The translations under genes and the position numbers were made by a program. From positions 1,302,001-1,366,000 of the forward strand of contig NZ_UHIL01000002.1 of NCBI RefSeq assembly GCF_900460535.1: DNA of 64,000 bases. Reading direction: 5' to 3'. This document shows, one piece after another, positions 44,936-53,920 of this stretch. Under the pieces are notes generated by a model, which searched no databases, was not told the DNA's origin, and saw only the letters and a list, made by a program, of their open reading frames with translations. The first letter of the stretch is position 1. Every line of letters begins with the position of its first letter. This DNA is from Vibrio parahaemolyticus (GTDB lineage: Bacteria > Pseudomonadota > Gammaproteobacteria > Enterobacterales > Vibrionaceae).

Positions 44936-45289
44936 ATGTCTGTTTCTCAAATGGCAACCAGCCGCTTATATAAACTGGTTCAGATTCTTTGTTCGGCGCG
45001 CAATGCGAATTTGCCGGTAGAGCAAGGAAAATGTCTTTATGAGCCAATTGAAAACGGCGTTGAACTTCACCATGCGCATTTCTTGCTAGATTCACAACAC
45101 AGTGAATACACCTCGCCAATTGCAAAAATTCTATTTGATTCTCAGACTCAGCTTTGGCGCTTTTATGTTCCCGCCTCTCGCTCAGAAGAAATTCGATGGA
45201 TTCCTTACAAAAAGTTGCCGCATAGTCACACGCTTGAAGATCTCCTTGCCGAACTTGAAAGCGATCCTCAAGCGTGTTTTTGGGAGTAG
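44936..45289 (+). CDS. DUF3024 family protein
   Basis: A 117-aa soluble protein. The C-terminal part fits DUF3024: AKILFDSQTQLWRFYVPASR then EEIRWIPYKKLPHSHTLEDL and a closing DPQACFWE, equivalent to the usual DPxxCFWG. Function unknown for the family. The start at ATG 44936 is firm because of AGGAGA 5-6 bases ahead, whereas the longer frame from 44891 has none. Its stop is 4 bases from the stop of the converging AraC gene. Confidence 0.75.
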   Translation: MSVSQMATSRLYKLVQILCSARNANLPVEQGKCLYEPIENGVELHHAHFLLDSQHSEYTSPIAKILFDSQTQLWRFYVPASRSEEIRWIPYKKLPHSHTLEDLLAELESDPQACFWE

Positions 45290-45293
45290 GGGA

Positions 45294-46097
45294 TTAACCT
45301 CTTACTACCTGATTACGAAAGTCTTTAGGGGTGATGTTGTAAATGGATTTAAACGCGGTACTAAAGTGAGCAGCGCTCTTAAATCCAGATTCAAATGCGA
45401 TTTCTGTTATCGATTTTTGTGAAACGCGCAGTTGTGTTGCCGCGTAGTTAATACGTTTTACTTTTAATATCTGAGAAAAAGAAAGGTTTTCAGCCGCAAG
45501 GCGGCGTTTTAACGTCGCAATAGACATGCTCATGTGCGCCGCTAGGCCTTCTAACGTTATATCCTTCTCAATGTTCTTTTCGATGTACTTAATGGCCTTT
45601 TGAGACGCTGTTAGGCTGCTTGCATCGTCAATGATCGAAAGAATGTCGGGCTGAACTTCCACCATAAGAGAAAGTAGCGCCATTGCGATGTGGCTCTGAG
45701 TGTAATCAGGAGCATTGCGACTGGCTAAGACCAATAACGTATTCTTAAGCTGTGTGATTTCTGAATTGGATTCTGGCGAGAAAGGGTAGAAGCGTCGGTG
45801 TTCTGCTTCTGAATGCAATCCTGGGTGTGCTTTCTTAAACTCGCAAAATAGGCTGATGTCAAAGACTAGCGCTACAGCTTTAAAACCATTCTCGCCAGGT
45901 ATGGCTTCTGCACTTCTTAAGTCAGAAGAGTTGTATAGGGTAAAGTCGCCAGCTTGTAGTTCAAATTGTTCGCCATTTGGCTGGTGGACGACTAATGCGC
46001 CTTCTTCTACGACATATAAGCCGTTATGGGTGGCGGTGTAACGTTCACTTTTGCGAGCAGTGAAGTGGTTAAAGCGAATGATCTCAATGTTCGGCAT
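45294..46097 (-). CDS. AraC-family transcriptional regulator
   Basis: A 267-aa regulator. A cupin-like N-terminal half (THNGLYVVEEGALVVHQPNG, LQAGDFTLYNSSD) is followed by the double HTH of AraC/XylS proteins at about 165-265: ITLEGLAAHMSMSIATLKRR (first) and SITEIAFESGFKSAAHFSTA then FKSIYNITPKDFRNQ (second). The pattern recalls the GadX/ToxT-like branch more than sugar-sensing AraC. ATG 46097 is used because the longer frame begins with a TTG. It lies downstream of rnb on the same strand but behind the rnb terminator. Confidence 0.88.
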   Translation of the reverse strand: MPNIEIIRFNHFTARKSERYTATHNGLYVVEEGALVVHQPNGEQFELQAGDFTLYNSSDLRSAEAIPGENGFKAVALVFDISLFCEFKKAHPGLHSEAEHRRFYPFSPESNSEITQLKNTLLVLASRNAPDYTQSHIAMALLSLMVEVQPDILSIIDDASSLTASQKAIKYIEKNIEKDITLEGLAAHMSMSIATLKRRLAAENLSFSQILKVKRINYAATQLRVSQKSITEIAFESGFKSAAHFSTAFKSIYNITPKDFRNQVVRG

Positions 46098-46125
46098 ATT
46101 CGTTCTTATCGTTTTCCATGACAAA

Positions 46126-46153
46126 TAAAAAAGGCGCTCATTCGAGCGCCTTT
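46126..46153 (-). terminator. Intrinsic terminator of rnb
   Basis: AAAGGCGCTC / GAGCGCCTTT with a 4-base loop and, on the minus strand, a T-run. It lies 16 bases past the rnb stop. Confidence 0.93.
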
Positions 46154-46168
46154 AAACTTCATTCGGTA

Positions 46169-48175
46169 TTATTCTTCACTTACAGTTTGTTCTGTTTGTG
46201 GTGCTGGTTGATCAGCAAATACCTGTGTTGGCTTTGCAACTAAACTGCGGTTTTCTTGGTTAACGTCCGCAAGAACGATTTCCAATGTGTCACCCAGCTT
46301 GTACACCACCTCTTTATCGATAGAGATTGTGCCGTTGTCGCCATTGCACTCAATTCGTTCTTTATTATCAAGAATCAGGGCACCAGGAATAAAGGCTGCT
46401 GCACCATTTTCGAGAAGTCGAACACGTGCACCAGCACGATTAATATCGAAAATCTCACCTGTGAAACAAGTTTGCTTGCTTGGTTCATCTGCAAGAGTGC
46501 GTGCGTATAGCCAATCAGACACGTTACGCTCTGCAATTTTGTGGTGCTTACGGTGCAGTGCCAGTTCTTCACCCACTTGATCGTCAGGTTTTTGTACTGG
46601 TTCTTTATCTAGAATCACCGCTTTTAGCATACGGTGGTTGATCATATCGCCGTATTTACGAATCGGGGATGTCCAAGTCGCATAAATGTCTAGACCCATC
46701 GCGTAATGAGGAAGAGGTTGGTTACCCACTTCACTGTATGCTTGGAACTTACGAATGCGGTTGTCTAGGTAAGATGTCTCTTGAACCGCTAACCAACGAC
46801 GTAGAGCCGCAAAGCCTTCAAGCGTTGCAATCGATTCTGCTGTGAATTCTAGCGTACCCTCAGGGTTAACGAGTTGCACAACTTCTTCGATTTTCTCTGG
46901 TTTCAAACCTGCGTGAGTGTTGAATACGCCAGTTTCGAATTTTTCACGCAGTGTACGGCCTGCACAAATGTTCGCTGTGATCATCGATTCTTCAACAAGA
47001 CGGTTTGCACTGCGGCGCATATCAGCGTGAATAGCGATAACGTCATTGTCTTCACTTAGCTCAAAACGGTAGTCAGGACGGTCAGGGAATACGACTGCGT
47101 TTTTCTCACGCCATTCTGCGCGAGCTAGAGAAAACTCGTATAGATCACGTACGATAGTTGCGATTTCTTCTGAAGGTTGCCATGCGTCAGAGTTGCCGTT
47201 TTCTAGCCAATCAGAAACGTGATCGTATGCTAGGCGCGCATGTGACTTGATGTTTGCAGCGAAGAATTTGATATCGTCACCAATCACACCGTCTTTGCTC
47301 ACTGTTACGGTGCAGCAGATTGCTGGGCGGATTTCGCCTTCAATTAGAGAACATAGGTTGTCCGCTAGATCGCGAGGTAACATCGGGATGTTACGGCCTG
47401 GTAGATAAATGGTGTAACCACGCTCACGCGCGACTTTATCCATTTCGTCTTCAGGTGTGATGTACGCAGTTGGGTCAGCAATCGCGATAGTTAACTCAAA
47501 ATCACCAGATTCTGTTTTCTTCGCGTACAACGCGTCATCCATATCTTTGGTTGATTCACCATCGATTGTGACGAAAGGAACATGAGTCATGTCGATGCGC
47601 TCTAGATCGGCGTCATCTTTTAATTCCCAGTTCTCAATGCCAGCAGGTTCTGAGTTTGGTAGATCGTTTTGCGCTAGCGTTACCCACCACGGTGCGATTT
47701 TGTCATCAGCGTCAGTGATTTTCTCTGAAATTTCAACGAAGAACGTGTTGTCGCCTTTTAGCGGGTGACGAACAAGATGTGCTACAACCCAATCACCTTC
47801 CGCGAAGTTATCAGGCTTTAAACCTTTCTTCAGTTTCGCTTTTAGAGACAATTTCTTTAGTTGAGGATGGTCAGGCACGACATTTAGCTTGCCTTTGAAC
47901 ATCTTTACTCGACCGATAAAGCGAGTAAGAGATTGTTCGATCAGCTCTTGTGGTTCTGCGACTTCACGTTCATTTTCAGTACGGATGATGGCCACGACTT
48001 TGTCGCCGTGAATGCACTTTTTCATGTACGCTGGTGGGATGAAGAAGCTGGTCTTGCTGTCCACTTCCAGGAAACCAAAGCCTTTATCTGTTGCTTTGAT
48101 TGAACCTTCTTTTTTAGGCAGGTTTTCTTGGATTTGCTGCTTAAGCTGGGCTAATAGCGGGTTATCTTGAAACAT
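46169..48175 (-). CDS. rnb: Exoribonuclease II
   Basis: A processive 3'-5' single-strand RNase of 668 aa (RNB family). Domains: two N-terminal cold-shock OB folds (about 15-160, with [20 protein letters not shown]), the RNB catalytic domain (about 190-520) and a C-terminal S1 domain (about 560-645). The magnesium-binding aspartates are in [19 protein letters not shown], equal to the E. coli cluster D201-D210. [16 protein letters not shown] and [14 protein letters not shown] motifs are also present. The length fits RNase II rather than RNase R (over 800 aa). It is divergent from the deaD helicase gene, a sensible RNA-turnover pair, and has its own terminator. Confidence 0.94.
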   Translation of the reverse strand: MFQDNPLLAQLKQQIQENLPKKEGSIKATDKGFGFLEVDSKTSFFIPPAYMKKCIHGDKVVAIIRTENEREVAEPQELIEQSLTRFIGRVKMFKGKLNVVPDHPQLKKLSLKAKLKKGLKPDNFAEGDWVVAHLVRHPLKGDNTFFVEISEKITDADDKIAPWWVTLAQNDLPNSEPAGIENWELKDDADLERIDMTHVPFVTIDGESTKDMDDALYAKKTESGDFELTIAIADPTAYITPEDEMDKVARERGYTIYLPGRNIPMLPRDLADNLCSLIEGEIRPAICCTVTVSKDGVIGDDIKFFAANIKSHARLAYDHVSDWLENGNSDAWQPSEEIATIVRDLYEFSLARAEWREKNAVVFPDRPDYRFELSEDNDVIAIHADMRRSANRLVEESMITANICAGRTLREKFETGVFNTHAGLKPEKIEEVVQLVNPEGTLEFTAESIATLEGFAALRRWLAVQETSYLDNRIRKFQAYSEVGNQPLPHYAMGLDIYATWTSPIRKYGDMINHRMLKAVILDKEPVQKPDDQVGEELALHRKHHKIAERNVSDWLYARTLADEPSKQTCFTGEIFDINRAGARVRLLENGAAAFIPGALILDNKERIECNGDNGTISIDKEVVYKLGDTLEIVLADVNQENRSLVAKPTQVFADQPAPQTEQTVSEE

Positions 48176-48517
48176 CTTTTCTTAACTTACCAATGGAGTT
48201 GGCCACACTATAATCATTGCGGGCTATTATTACTACCTAAAGCACACAAATTCGCTGTGAATTATTGAGGAATTAAACAGCTCAACGGTGCTTTTCTCTT
48301 CGGAGAAACGGGCGGTAGGTGGATTTTTATGCGGATATTACCATTAGTGAGAATAAATTGTGATGTAATTCAATTTTTTCTAGCTTTTTTTATGCATTTA
48401 AGGAATAATCCGCCTCCCTTAGTCGTCCCTAATGGCTTATCGCGGTTGTGTACTGTGCTAACTCCTGTCTGAATGGATTTAGTAACTGGATGAATCAGTA
48501 TCGAATTGGAAGAGCAT
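48176..48517. other. Divergent rnb-deaD regulatory region with a UUCG hairpin
   Basis: This stretch holds both promoters. TTTCTC-TTCG-GAGAAA (48293-48308) would form a very stable UUCG-tetraloop hairpin in a plus-strand transcript. The deaD leader is probably long, as in cold-inducible helicase genes of E. coli, but the transcription start cannot be fixed by eye. Confidence 0.4.
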
Positions 48518-48547
48518 ATGGGACTGTTTTTTTGTTTAATTAAGTAG
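48518..48547 (+). CDS. Possible leader peptide of deaD (9 aa)
   Basis: ATG with GGAAGAG upstream encodes MGLFFCLIK and stops at TAG 48545-48547. That stop overlaps the TAGGAT that is the ribosome binding site of deaD 7 bases later. In E. coli a short frame (yrbN) also precedes deaD. Translational coupling is an inference. Confidence 0.35.
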   Translation: MGLFFCLIK

Positions 48548-48554
48548 GATCCCA

Positions 48555-50474
48555 ATGCAAGATTCTGTTATTCAATTCAGCGATTTATCTCTGAATGATT
48601 CTATCCTTTCTGCTCTAGACGGAATGGGTTTCGTGTCACCAACTCCAATTCAGGCTGCGGCAATCCCACACCTATTGGAAGGTGCTGACGCGCTGGGTAA
48701 AGCACAGACGGGTACAGGTAAAACGGCAGCATTCTCTCTGCCTCTTCTAAACAAGCTAGATCTTGATCAACGTAAACCACAAGCAATCGTTCTTGCTCCA
48801 ACTCGTGAGCTAGCGATCCAGGTTGCGGCTGAAATGAAAAACCTTGGTAAAAACATCAAGGGTCTTAAAGTTCTAGAAATCTACGGTGGTGCATCTATCG
48901 TAGATCAAATGCGTGCGCTTAAAAACGGCGCACACGTTGTTGTTGGTACTCCTGGCCGTGTTCAAGACCTTATCAACCGTGAACGTCTACATCTTGACGA
49001 AGTGAATACTTTCGTACTTGATGAAGCGGACGAAATGCTAAACATGGGTTTCGTGGACGACGTAACTGCAATCATGGAGCACGCTCCTGAATCAGCACAA
49101 CGCGTTCTATTTTCTGCAACTATGCCACCAATGCTGAAAAACATTGTTGAGCGCTTCCTACGTGATCCTGTAACTGTTGACGTTGCTGGTAAAAACCACA
49201 CTGTAGACAAAGTTCAACAACAGTTCTGGGTAGTGAAAGGTGTAGAGAAAGATGAAGCTATGTCTCGTCTTCTTGAAACTGAAGAAACTGACGCGTCAAT
49301 CGTATTCGTACGTACTCGTCAAGACACCGAGCGTCTAGCTGACTGGCTATCTGCACGTGGCTTCAAAGCTGCTGCACTGCACGGTGACATTCCTCAGTCC
49401 CTACGTGAGCGTACTGTTGATCACATCAAACAAGGTGTTATCGACATCCTAGTGGCAACTGACGTTGTTGCACGTGGTCTTGATGTTCCACGTATCACTC
49501 ACGTATTTAACTACGACATCCCATTCGATGTTGAGTCTTACATCCACCGTATCGGTCGTACTGGCCGTGCAGGACGTAAAGGTAAAGCGATCCTTCTAGT
49601 TCGCACTAACCAAATCCGCATGCTTCGCACTATCGAGCGCGTGACTAAGTCATCTATGGAAGAAATCCAACTTCCTCTACGTGACCAAGTTGCAGAAGCT
49701 CGTCTAAACAAGCTAGCGGCTGAACTGGAAGCTGAGAAAGAGCACAAAGCACTAGACAAGTTCGCAGAGCTAGTAGAGAAACTACAAACTTCTCTAGAAA
49801 TCGACCCTGCGATGCTTGCTGCAATGCTTCTTAAGCGTCAACAAGGTAAGCGTCCTCTGTTCTACATTGGCGAAGACCCAATGGTTGAAGCGATTGAGCG
49901 TGACAAGCAACGTCGTAAAGAACGCCGTGAAGGTGGCCGTGAAGGCGGTCGTAGCTTCAACAACCAAGACTGGGATACTTACCAGCTTCAAGTTGGTCGC
50001 GAGCAAGGCGTTCAAGTTAAAGATATCGTCGGCGCTCTAGCAAACGAACTAGGCCTAGGTAAAGGTTCTATCGGTGCGATCAAGCTAGCGCAAGGTCACA
50101 CATTCGTTCAGCTACCAAAAGCAATGACTTCTGAAGCTGCGAGCAAACTAAGCAAACTGCGTATCCGTCAACAAGATGTTGGTGCTGTAGTATGTGACTT
50201 CGACGATTTCCGCGAGTCTCGTGGTGGTCGCCGTGACGGTGGTCGTCGCGATGGCGGTCGTCGTGAAGGTGGTTTCCGTGGTAACCGCGAAGGTGGCAAC
50301 CGTGGTGGTGAGCGTCGTGAAGGCGGTCGTCGTGAAGGTGGCTTCCGTGGTAACCGTGACGGCAACCGTGAAGGTGGCGAACGTCGTTTCGATCGTAACC
50401 GTGGTGGTGACCACCGTGGTAACTACCGTGGCGAACGTGGTCACGGCCGTGGCCGTCGCACTCAAGACGCATAA
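48555..50474 (+). CDS. deaD: DEAD-box RNA helicase DeaD/CsdA with RGG-rich tail
   Basis: A cold-shock RNA helicase of 639 aa acting in 50S ribosome assembly and mRNA decay. The helicase core (about 1-370) has the Q motif, AQTGTGKTAA, PTRELAIQ, TPGRVQD, VLDEADEMLNMGF, SATM, ATDVVARGLDVPRI and HRIGRTGR. A dimerisation region follows. Then comes a DbpA-like RNA-binding domain at about 475-555 (YQLQVGREQGVQVKDIVGAL, GSIGAIKLAQGHTFVQLP). The last 80 residues are repeats of GGRR(D/E)GG and GFRGNR(E/D)G. Codon use is strongly biased, suggesting high expression. Divergent from rnb. Confidence 0.95.
   Translation: MQDSVIQFSDLSLNDSILSALDGMGFVSPTPIQAAAIPHLLEGADALGKAQTGTGKTAAFSLPLLNKLDLDQRKPQAIVLAPTRELAIQVAAEMKNLGKNIKGLKVLEIYGGASIVDQMRALKNGAHVVVGTPGRVQDLINRERLHLDEVNTFVLDEADEMLNMGFVDDVTAIMEHAPESAQRVLFSATMPPMLKNIVERFLRDPVTVDVAGKNHTVDKVQQQFWVVKGVEKDEAMSRLLETEETDASIVFVRTRQDTERLADWLSARGFKAAALHGDIPQSLRERTVDHIKQGVIDILVATDVVARGLDVPRITHVFNYDIPFDVESYIHRIGRTGRAGRKGKAILLVRTNQIRMLRTIERVTKSSMEEIQLPLRDQVAEARLNKLAAELEAEKEHKALDKFAELVEKLQTSLEIDPAMLAAMLLKRQQGKRPLFYIGEDPMVEAIERDKQRRKERREGGREGGRSFNNQDWDTYQLQVGREQGVQVKDIVGALANELGLGKGSIGAIKLAQGHTFVQLPKAMTSEAASKLSKLRIRQQDVGAVVCDFDDFRESRGGRRDGGRRDGGRREGGFRGNREGGNRGGERREGGRREGGFRGNRDGNREGGERRFDRNRGGDHRGNYRGERGHGRGRRTQDA
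50218..50460 (+). repeat. Imperfect tandem repeats coding the DeaD RGG tail
   Basis: Units of roughly GGTGGTCGCCGTGACGGTGG and GGTTTCCGTGGTAACCG recur across about 240 bases, coding GGRRDGG/GGRREGG and GFRGNR blocks. Copy-number change by slippage is expected here. Confidence 0.8.
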
Positions 50475-50522
50475 TCAGCGCAGTACTACACAGTTACATA
50501 AATTGTTGTAGAGATTGATTTG

Positions 50523-50550
50523 AAAGCCGAGCATTAAGCTCGGCTTTTTT
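50523..50550. terminator. Bidirectional terminator after deaD
   Basis: AAAGCCGAGC / GCTCGGCTTT with a 5-base loop and T-run. The converging GGDEF-EAL gene stops at its right edge. Confidence 0.93.
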
Positions 50551-52150
50551 ATGCGCGCCGGGTATGACTTTGTTTGTCGTCGTGTTCGTTAACCCAATTA
50601 ATCACTTCATTCAGCGGCAGCGCAGGGCAAAATAGGTAGCCTTGAATGATGTCGCAGCCTCTGCTTCTTAAAAAATACAGCGTGTCCATGTCCTGAACGC
50701 CTTCCGCCACCACTGAGTACCCTAAACCATGTGCTAGAGCTATCGTGTTCTCTACGATGGAACGAGAGCCTTCTGTGTGGTTTGCTGTGCACAAAAACGA
50801 ACGGTCGATTTTAATTTGATCCACAGGTAGATCCCGCAATAAAGAAAGCGACGAGTACCCCGTACCGAAGTCATCCAAACTGATTTTAATACCCAATCCT
50901 TTAATTTGGTGAATGAGTGGGTTGAGCTCCACAACTCTATCTATTGCCATGGTTTCCGTGATTTCCAAACTGATCAGATCGGCAAATTGCGGATTGTTTT
51001 CAAGCAGTTTCTCAAGACGATGGAAAAGAAGGTTCGAAGAGAGGTCTTTGGCTGAAAGGTTCACGTGTACAGGCAACTTAATGCCTTTTTCGATAAAGGT
51101 TTTGAGATCTTTTTCTACCTGGCCCAATACCCACATGGTGATGTTGTGGACTTGGTTGCTGCGCTCCGCGATAGGGATGAAGTCGTTGGGTGAGATAGTT
51201 TTCCCGTTTTCATCGTGCCAACGGATCACTGCCTCGAATCCGACAGCTAAATTGGTGTTCGCATCAATCAAGGGTTGGTAGTACAACTGAAACTCTTCTT
51301 TCTCTAACGCGCATTGAATGCGAGAGGAAATTTCAAGTTGGTACTTGGCACCCACGTTCATATCATCATGATAAAATGCGAATAAATTGCCGTTACGTTT
51401 GGCGTGGTACATGGCAATGTCGGCATGTTTAATCAAAAGATCATTTGAGATCGCGTCGTAAGGGTAGGTGCTTATCCCAAATACAACACGTGAAGATACT
51501 TGGAACTCATCTAGGTGAAAGCGTGCAGAGAGGGCGCAATCTAGGCTTTCGATAAGTTCTGTGCCCGTTTTCTCACAGGCGGAAGAGGTGAGAATGACAA
51601 ACTCATCGCCACCCACACGGAAGATCTTGTCGTTCCCTTTGAGCTTGTCTTGCAATCGTTGACCAATCTGAATCAGTAACTGGTCTCCGCAGAAGTGTCC
51701 CATCGCATCGTTCACTTGTTTAAAGTTCACTACGTCAAACAGAATGACAGAGAAAGGGTCGCCAGATTGTATTCTGTCATCAATCAGTTCGAAGCAATAT
51801 TTGCGATTGGGAAGCCCTGTCAGGGAGTCATGAACCGCATTTCGTTTTTCTCGCTCCGCGACGCTGTGTAGCTCTAAGATGGAATCGTTGCTCCACTTGA
51901 TGACTAAAACGACAAAAATACTGCCACCGAATAAGAGCAAAGAAACACCAGTTTCAAGCAGTGATGCCACTGGTTTTTTCATGATTGCGTGCAAGAAAGC
52001 AGCATACGCAAAAATGAAGCAACTTATTAACATCAACAGCCATGTCCACCCGGGTACCTCTGTTTTCGAGCAAATATTTTTTGTCATCTGCCATCCCCAG
52101 CAGAGCAAAATCAAACCTAAGATCACTAATAAAAAGGCTATTGTGGGCAC
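50549..52150 (-). CDS. GGDEF-EAL membrane protein (c-di-GMP turnover), EAL motifs altered
   Basis: About 533 aa with a membrane region of three or four helices (residues 1-90), a GGDEF domain (about 110-270) and an EAL domain (about 285-525). The cyclase site FRVGGDEFVIL is intact. In the EAL part the signature is FEAVIRW (EAV for EAL), DDFGTGYSS and KIDRSF are intact, but AEGVET is AEGVQD, losing a conserved glutamate. Phosphodiesterase activity may be reduced, so a net cyclase or dual role is open. The start is uncertain: GTG at 52150, with GGGG upstream, is taken, and a TTG at 52204 would add 18 residues. Confidence 0.85.
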   Translation of the reverse strand: MPTIAFLLVILGLILLCWGWQMTKNICSKTEVPGWTWLLMLISCFIFAYAAFLHAIMKKPVASLLETGVSLLLFGGSIFVVLVIKWSNDSILELHSVAEREKRNAVHDSLTGLPNRKYCFELIDDRIQSGDPFSVILFDVVNFKQVNDAMGHFCGDQLLIQIGQRLQDKLKGNDKIFRVGGDEFVILTSSACEKTGTELIESLDCALSARFHLDEFQVSSRVVFGISTYPYDAISNDLLIKHADIAMYHAKRNGNLFAFYHDDMNVGAKYQLEISSRIQCALEKEEFQLYYQPLIDANTNLAVGFEAVIRWHDENGKTISPNDFIPIAERSNQVHNITMWVLGQVEKDLKTFIEKGIKLPVHVNLSAKDLSSNLLFHRLEKLLENNPQFADLISLEITETMAIDRVVELNPLIHQIKGLGIKISLDDFGTGYSSLSLLRDLPVDQIKIDRSFLCTANHTEGSRSIVENTIALAHGLGYSVVAEGVQDMDTLYFLRSRGCDIIQGYLFCPALPLNEVINWVNEHDDKQSHTRRA

Positions 52151-52447
52151 GCTATTACCCCGAATTATTGATGAGATTGTTATTTTTATACATCCAATAA
52201 ACAACGTAGCTCATAGGTTTGAATTTGTACAAATTGACCAATTCATAAATTAGCTTTAACAAATCATATTTTTTAGACTTCAAATAAAATCAAAACTTGC
52301 TATAGATCAACAAAATTTGTTCAATCAAATCGCTTTCACTAAAAGATTGTTGAAAGATTAAAAAATTATTGAATAATAGGGCAGCAAACAAGAAGTACGC
52401 AGCGCGGAAGCGCAATTACAACCTCTGCTCCACAACAGGATAACTAC

Positions 52448-53641
52448 ATGTCTAATTCGTTTGTACTGGTGATCAACTCTGGTAGCTCTTCACTAAAATT
52501 TGCAGTCATCGATTCCGTATCGGGTGACGCGGTGCTAAGTGGTCTGGGCGAATGCTTTGGTCTATCAGACGCTCGTATGAGCTGGAAATTCAACGGTGAA
52601 AAAAAGGAAATCTCCATCGAAGGTGACGATAGCCATCACAAAATCGCTATCGGCAAACTAGTAGGTTTAACCGAAGAGTTAGGTCTAGCTCAAGACATCG
52701 TTGCTGTGGGCCATCGTATTGTTCACGGCGGTGAGAAATTCACTAAAACCGTTCGTATTACTGAAGAAGTTACACAAGAAATTGAGAAGCTTGCAGACCT
52801 TGCTCCACTTCACAACCCAGCTGGTGCTATCGGCATCCGTGCTGCTGTTGAAGCGTTTCCAAGCCTTCCACAATTTGCAGTATTCGATACAGCGTTCCAC
52901 CAAACAATGCCTCAACGTGCGTTCACTGGTGCAATCGCTAAAGAACTTTACACAGATTTCGGCATTCGTCGTTACGGGTTCCACGGCACAAGTCATTACT
53001 TTGTAAGTCGCGAAGCTGCGAAGATGATCAACAAGCCGATTGAAGAATCGAGCTTCATCTCTGTTCACTTAGGTAACGGTGCTTCTGTTTGTGCAATCAA
53101 CAATGGTGAATCTGTAGATACGTCTATGGGCTTCACTCCGCTGTCTGGTCTAATGATGGGTACACGTTGTGGTGACCTTGACCCAGGCATCATTGAGTAC
53201 CTTCTGAAGAAAGGTTGGTCTCAAGAGAAAGTGTTCAACTCACTGAACAAAGCTTCTGGCTTCTTAGGTGTTTCTGGCCTAACAAGCGACGCACGCGGTA
53301 TTTTGGAAGCAATGGAAGAAGGCCACGAAGGCGCTGCCCTTGCATTCCAAGTATTCACATATCGTGTGTCTAAATACATCGCTTCTTACCTTGCTGCGCT
53401 TGATTCATTCGACGGCATCATCTTCACTGGCGGTATTGGCGAGAACTCTATGCCAATTCGTCGTGAAATTCTGAAAAACCTAAAACTGCTAGGTTTTGTT
53501 GAAGATGTGAAAGGTAACGAAGACGCTCGATTTGGTAACGCAGGTGTGATTGCTACATCTGAGTTGCTAGGTGCGAAAGCACTGGTTATTCCTACCAACG
53601 AAGAGTGGGTAATCGCTCAACAGTCGGTGGAACTGCTGTAA
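52448..53641 (+). CDS. ackA: Acetate kinase
   Basis: A 397-aa ASKHA-fold kinase interconverting acetate plus ATP and acetyl phosphate. Signature 1 LVINSGSSSLKFAV is at residues 5-18 and signature 2 RRYGFHGTSHYFVSREAA near 178. The catalytic D (AVFDTAFHQTMP), R-containing HRIVHGGE, GNGASVCAI and FTGGIGENS are all present. No pta gene adjoins it, unlike the usual ackA-pta operon, so this is probably a second, stand-alone copy. It has a strong ribosome binding site (CAGGATAAC, moderate spacing) and highly biased codon use. It ends in a strong terminator. Confidence 0.95.
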   Translation: MSNSFVLVINSGSSSLKFAVIDSVSGDAVLSGLGECFGLSDARMSWKFNGEKKEISIEGDDSHHKIAIGKLVGLTEELGLAQDIVAVGHRIVHGGEKFTKTVRITEEVTQEIEKLADLAPLHNPAGAIGIRAAVEAFPSLPQFAVFDTAFHQTMPQRAFTGAIAKELYTDFGIRRYGFHGTSHYFVSREAAKMINKPIEESSFISVHLGNGASVCAINNGESVDTSMGFTPLSGLMMGTRCGDLDPGIIEYLLKKGWSQEKVFNSLNKASGFLGVSGLTSDARGILEAMEEGHEGAALAFQVFTYRVSKYIASYLAALDSFDGIIFTGGIGENSMPIRREILKNLKLLGFVEDVKGNEDARFGNAGVIATSELLGAKALVIPTNEEWVIAQQSVELL

Positions 53642-53668
53642 AACGGCAAAAATTTTGGGAACTAAGTC

Positions 53669-53701
53669 AAAGCTCTTTCCGTAAGGAAAGAGCTTTTTTT
53701 T
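53669..53701 (+). terminator. Intrinsic terminator of ackA
   Basis: AAGCTCTTTCC / GGAAAGAGCTT with a GTAA tetraloop and a run of T residues. Confidence 0.95.
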
Positions 53702-53808
53702 GATCTATCACTTCACTTTCCTCATATAAGCGTCTTGCCCGAATCTGATTGCGATTTTGTCGTTCACATTGATTAACAAATGTCCTCTAGTGATATTAAT
53801 GTAATTAA

Positions 53809-53838
53809 TTGTGAGCCAAGTCTAAATTCCAGTATACT
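53809..53838 (+). promoter_or_regulatory. Possible sigma-70 promoter of the PAS-MCP gene
   Basis: TTGTGA, an 18-base spacer and TATACT lie about 80 bases before the start codon. Good match to consensus but not verified. Confidence 0.4.
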
Positions 53839-53920
53839 GCTACCTGAGTAATATCGAGCTGTATAGATATAAATAATAAACCTTTGATTAATCAATAGAT
53901 TGGTCGAGTAAGGGAAAGTA

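Noticed and set aside
50080..50511. Several long open frames on both strands over the deaD 3' end (130, 105, 105 and 65 codons)
   Set aside because: They are shadows created by the GC-rich RGG repeats of deaD. Their translations are low-complexity His/Thr/Val/Pro-Arg strings without a ribosome binding site.
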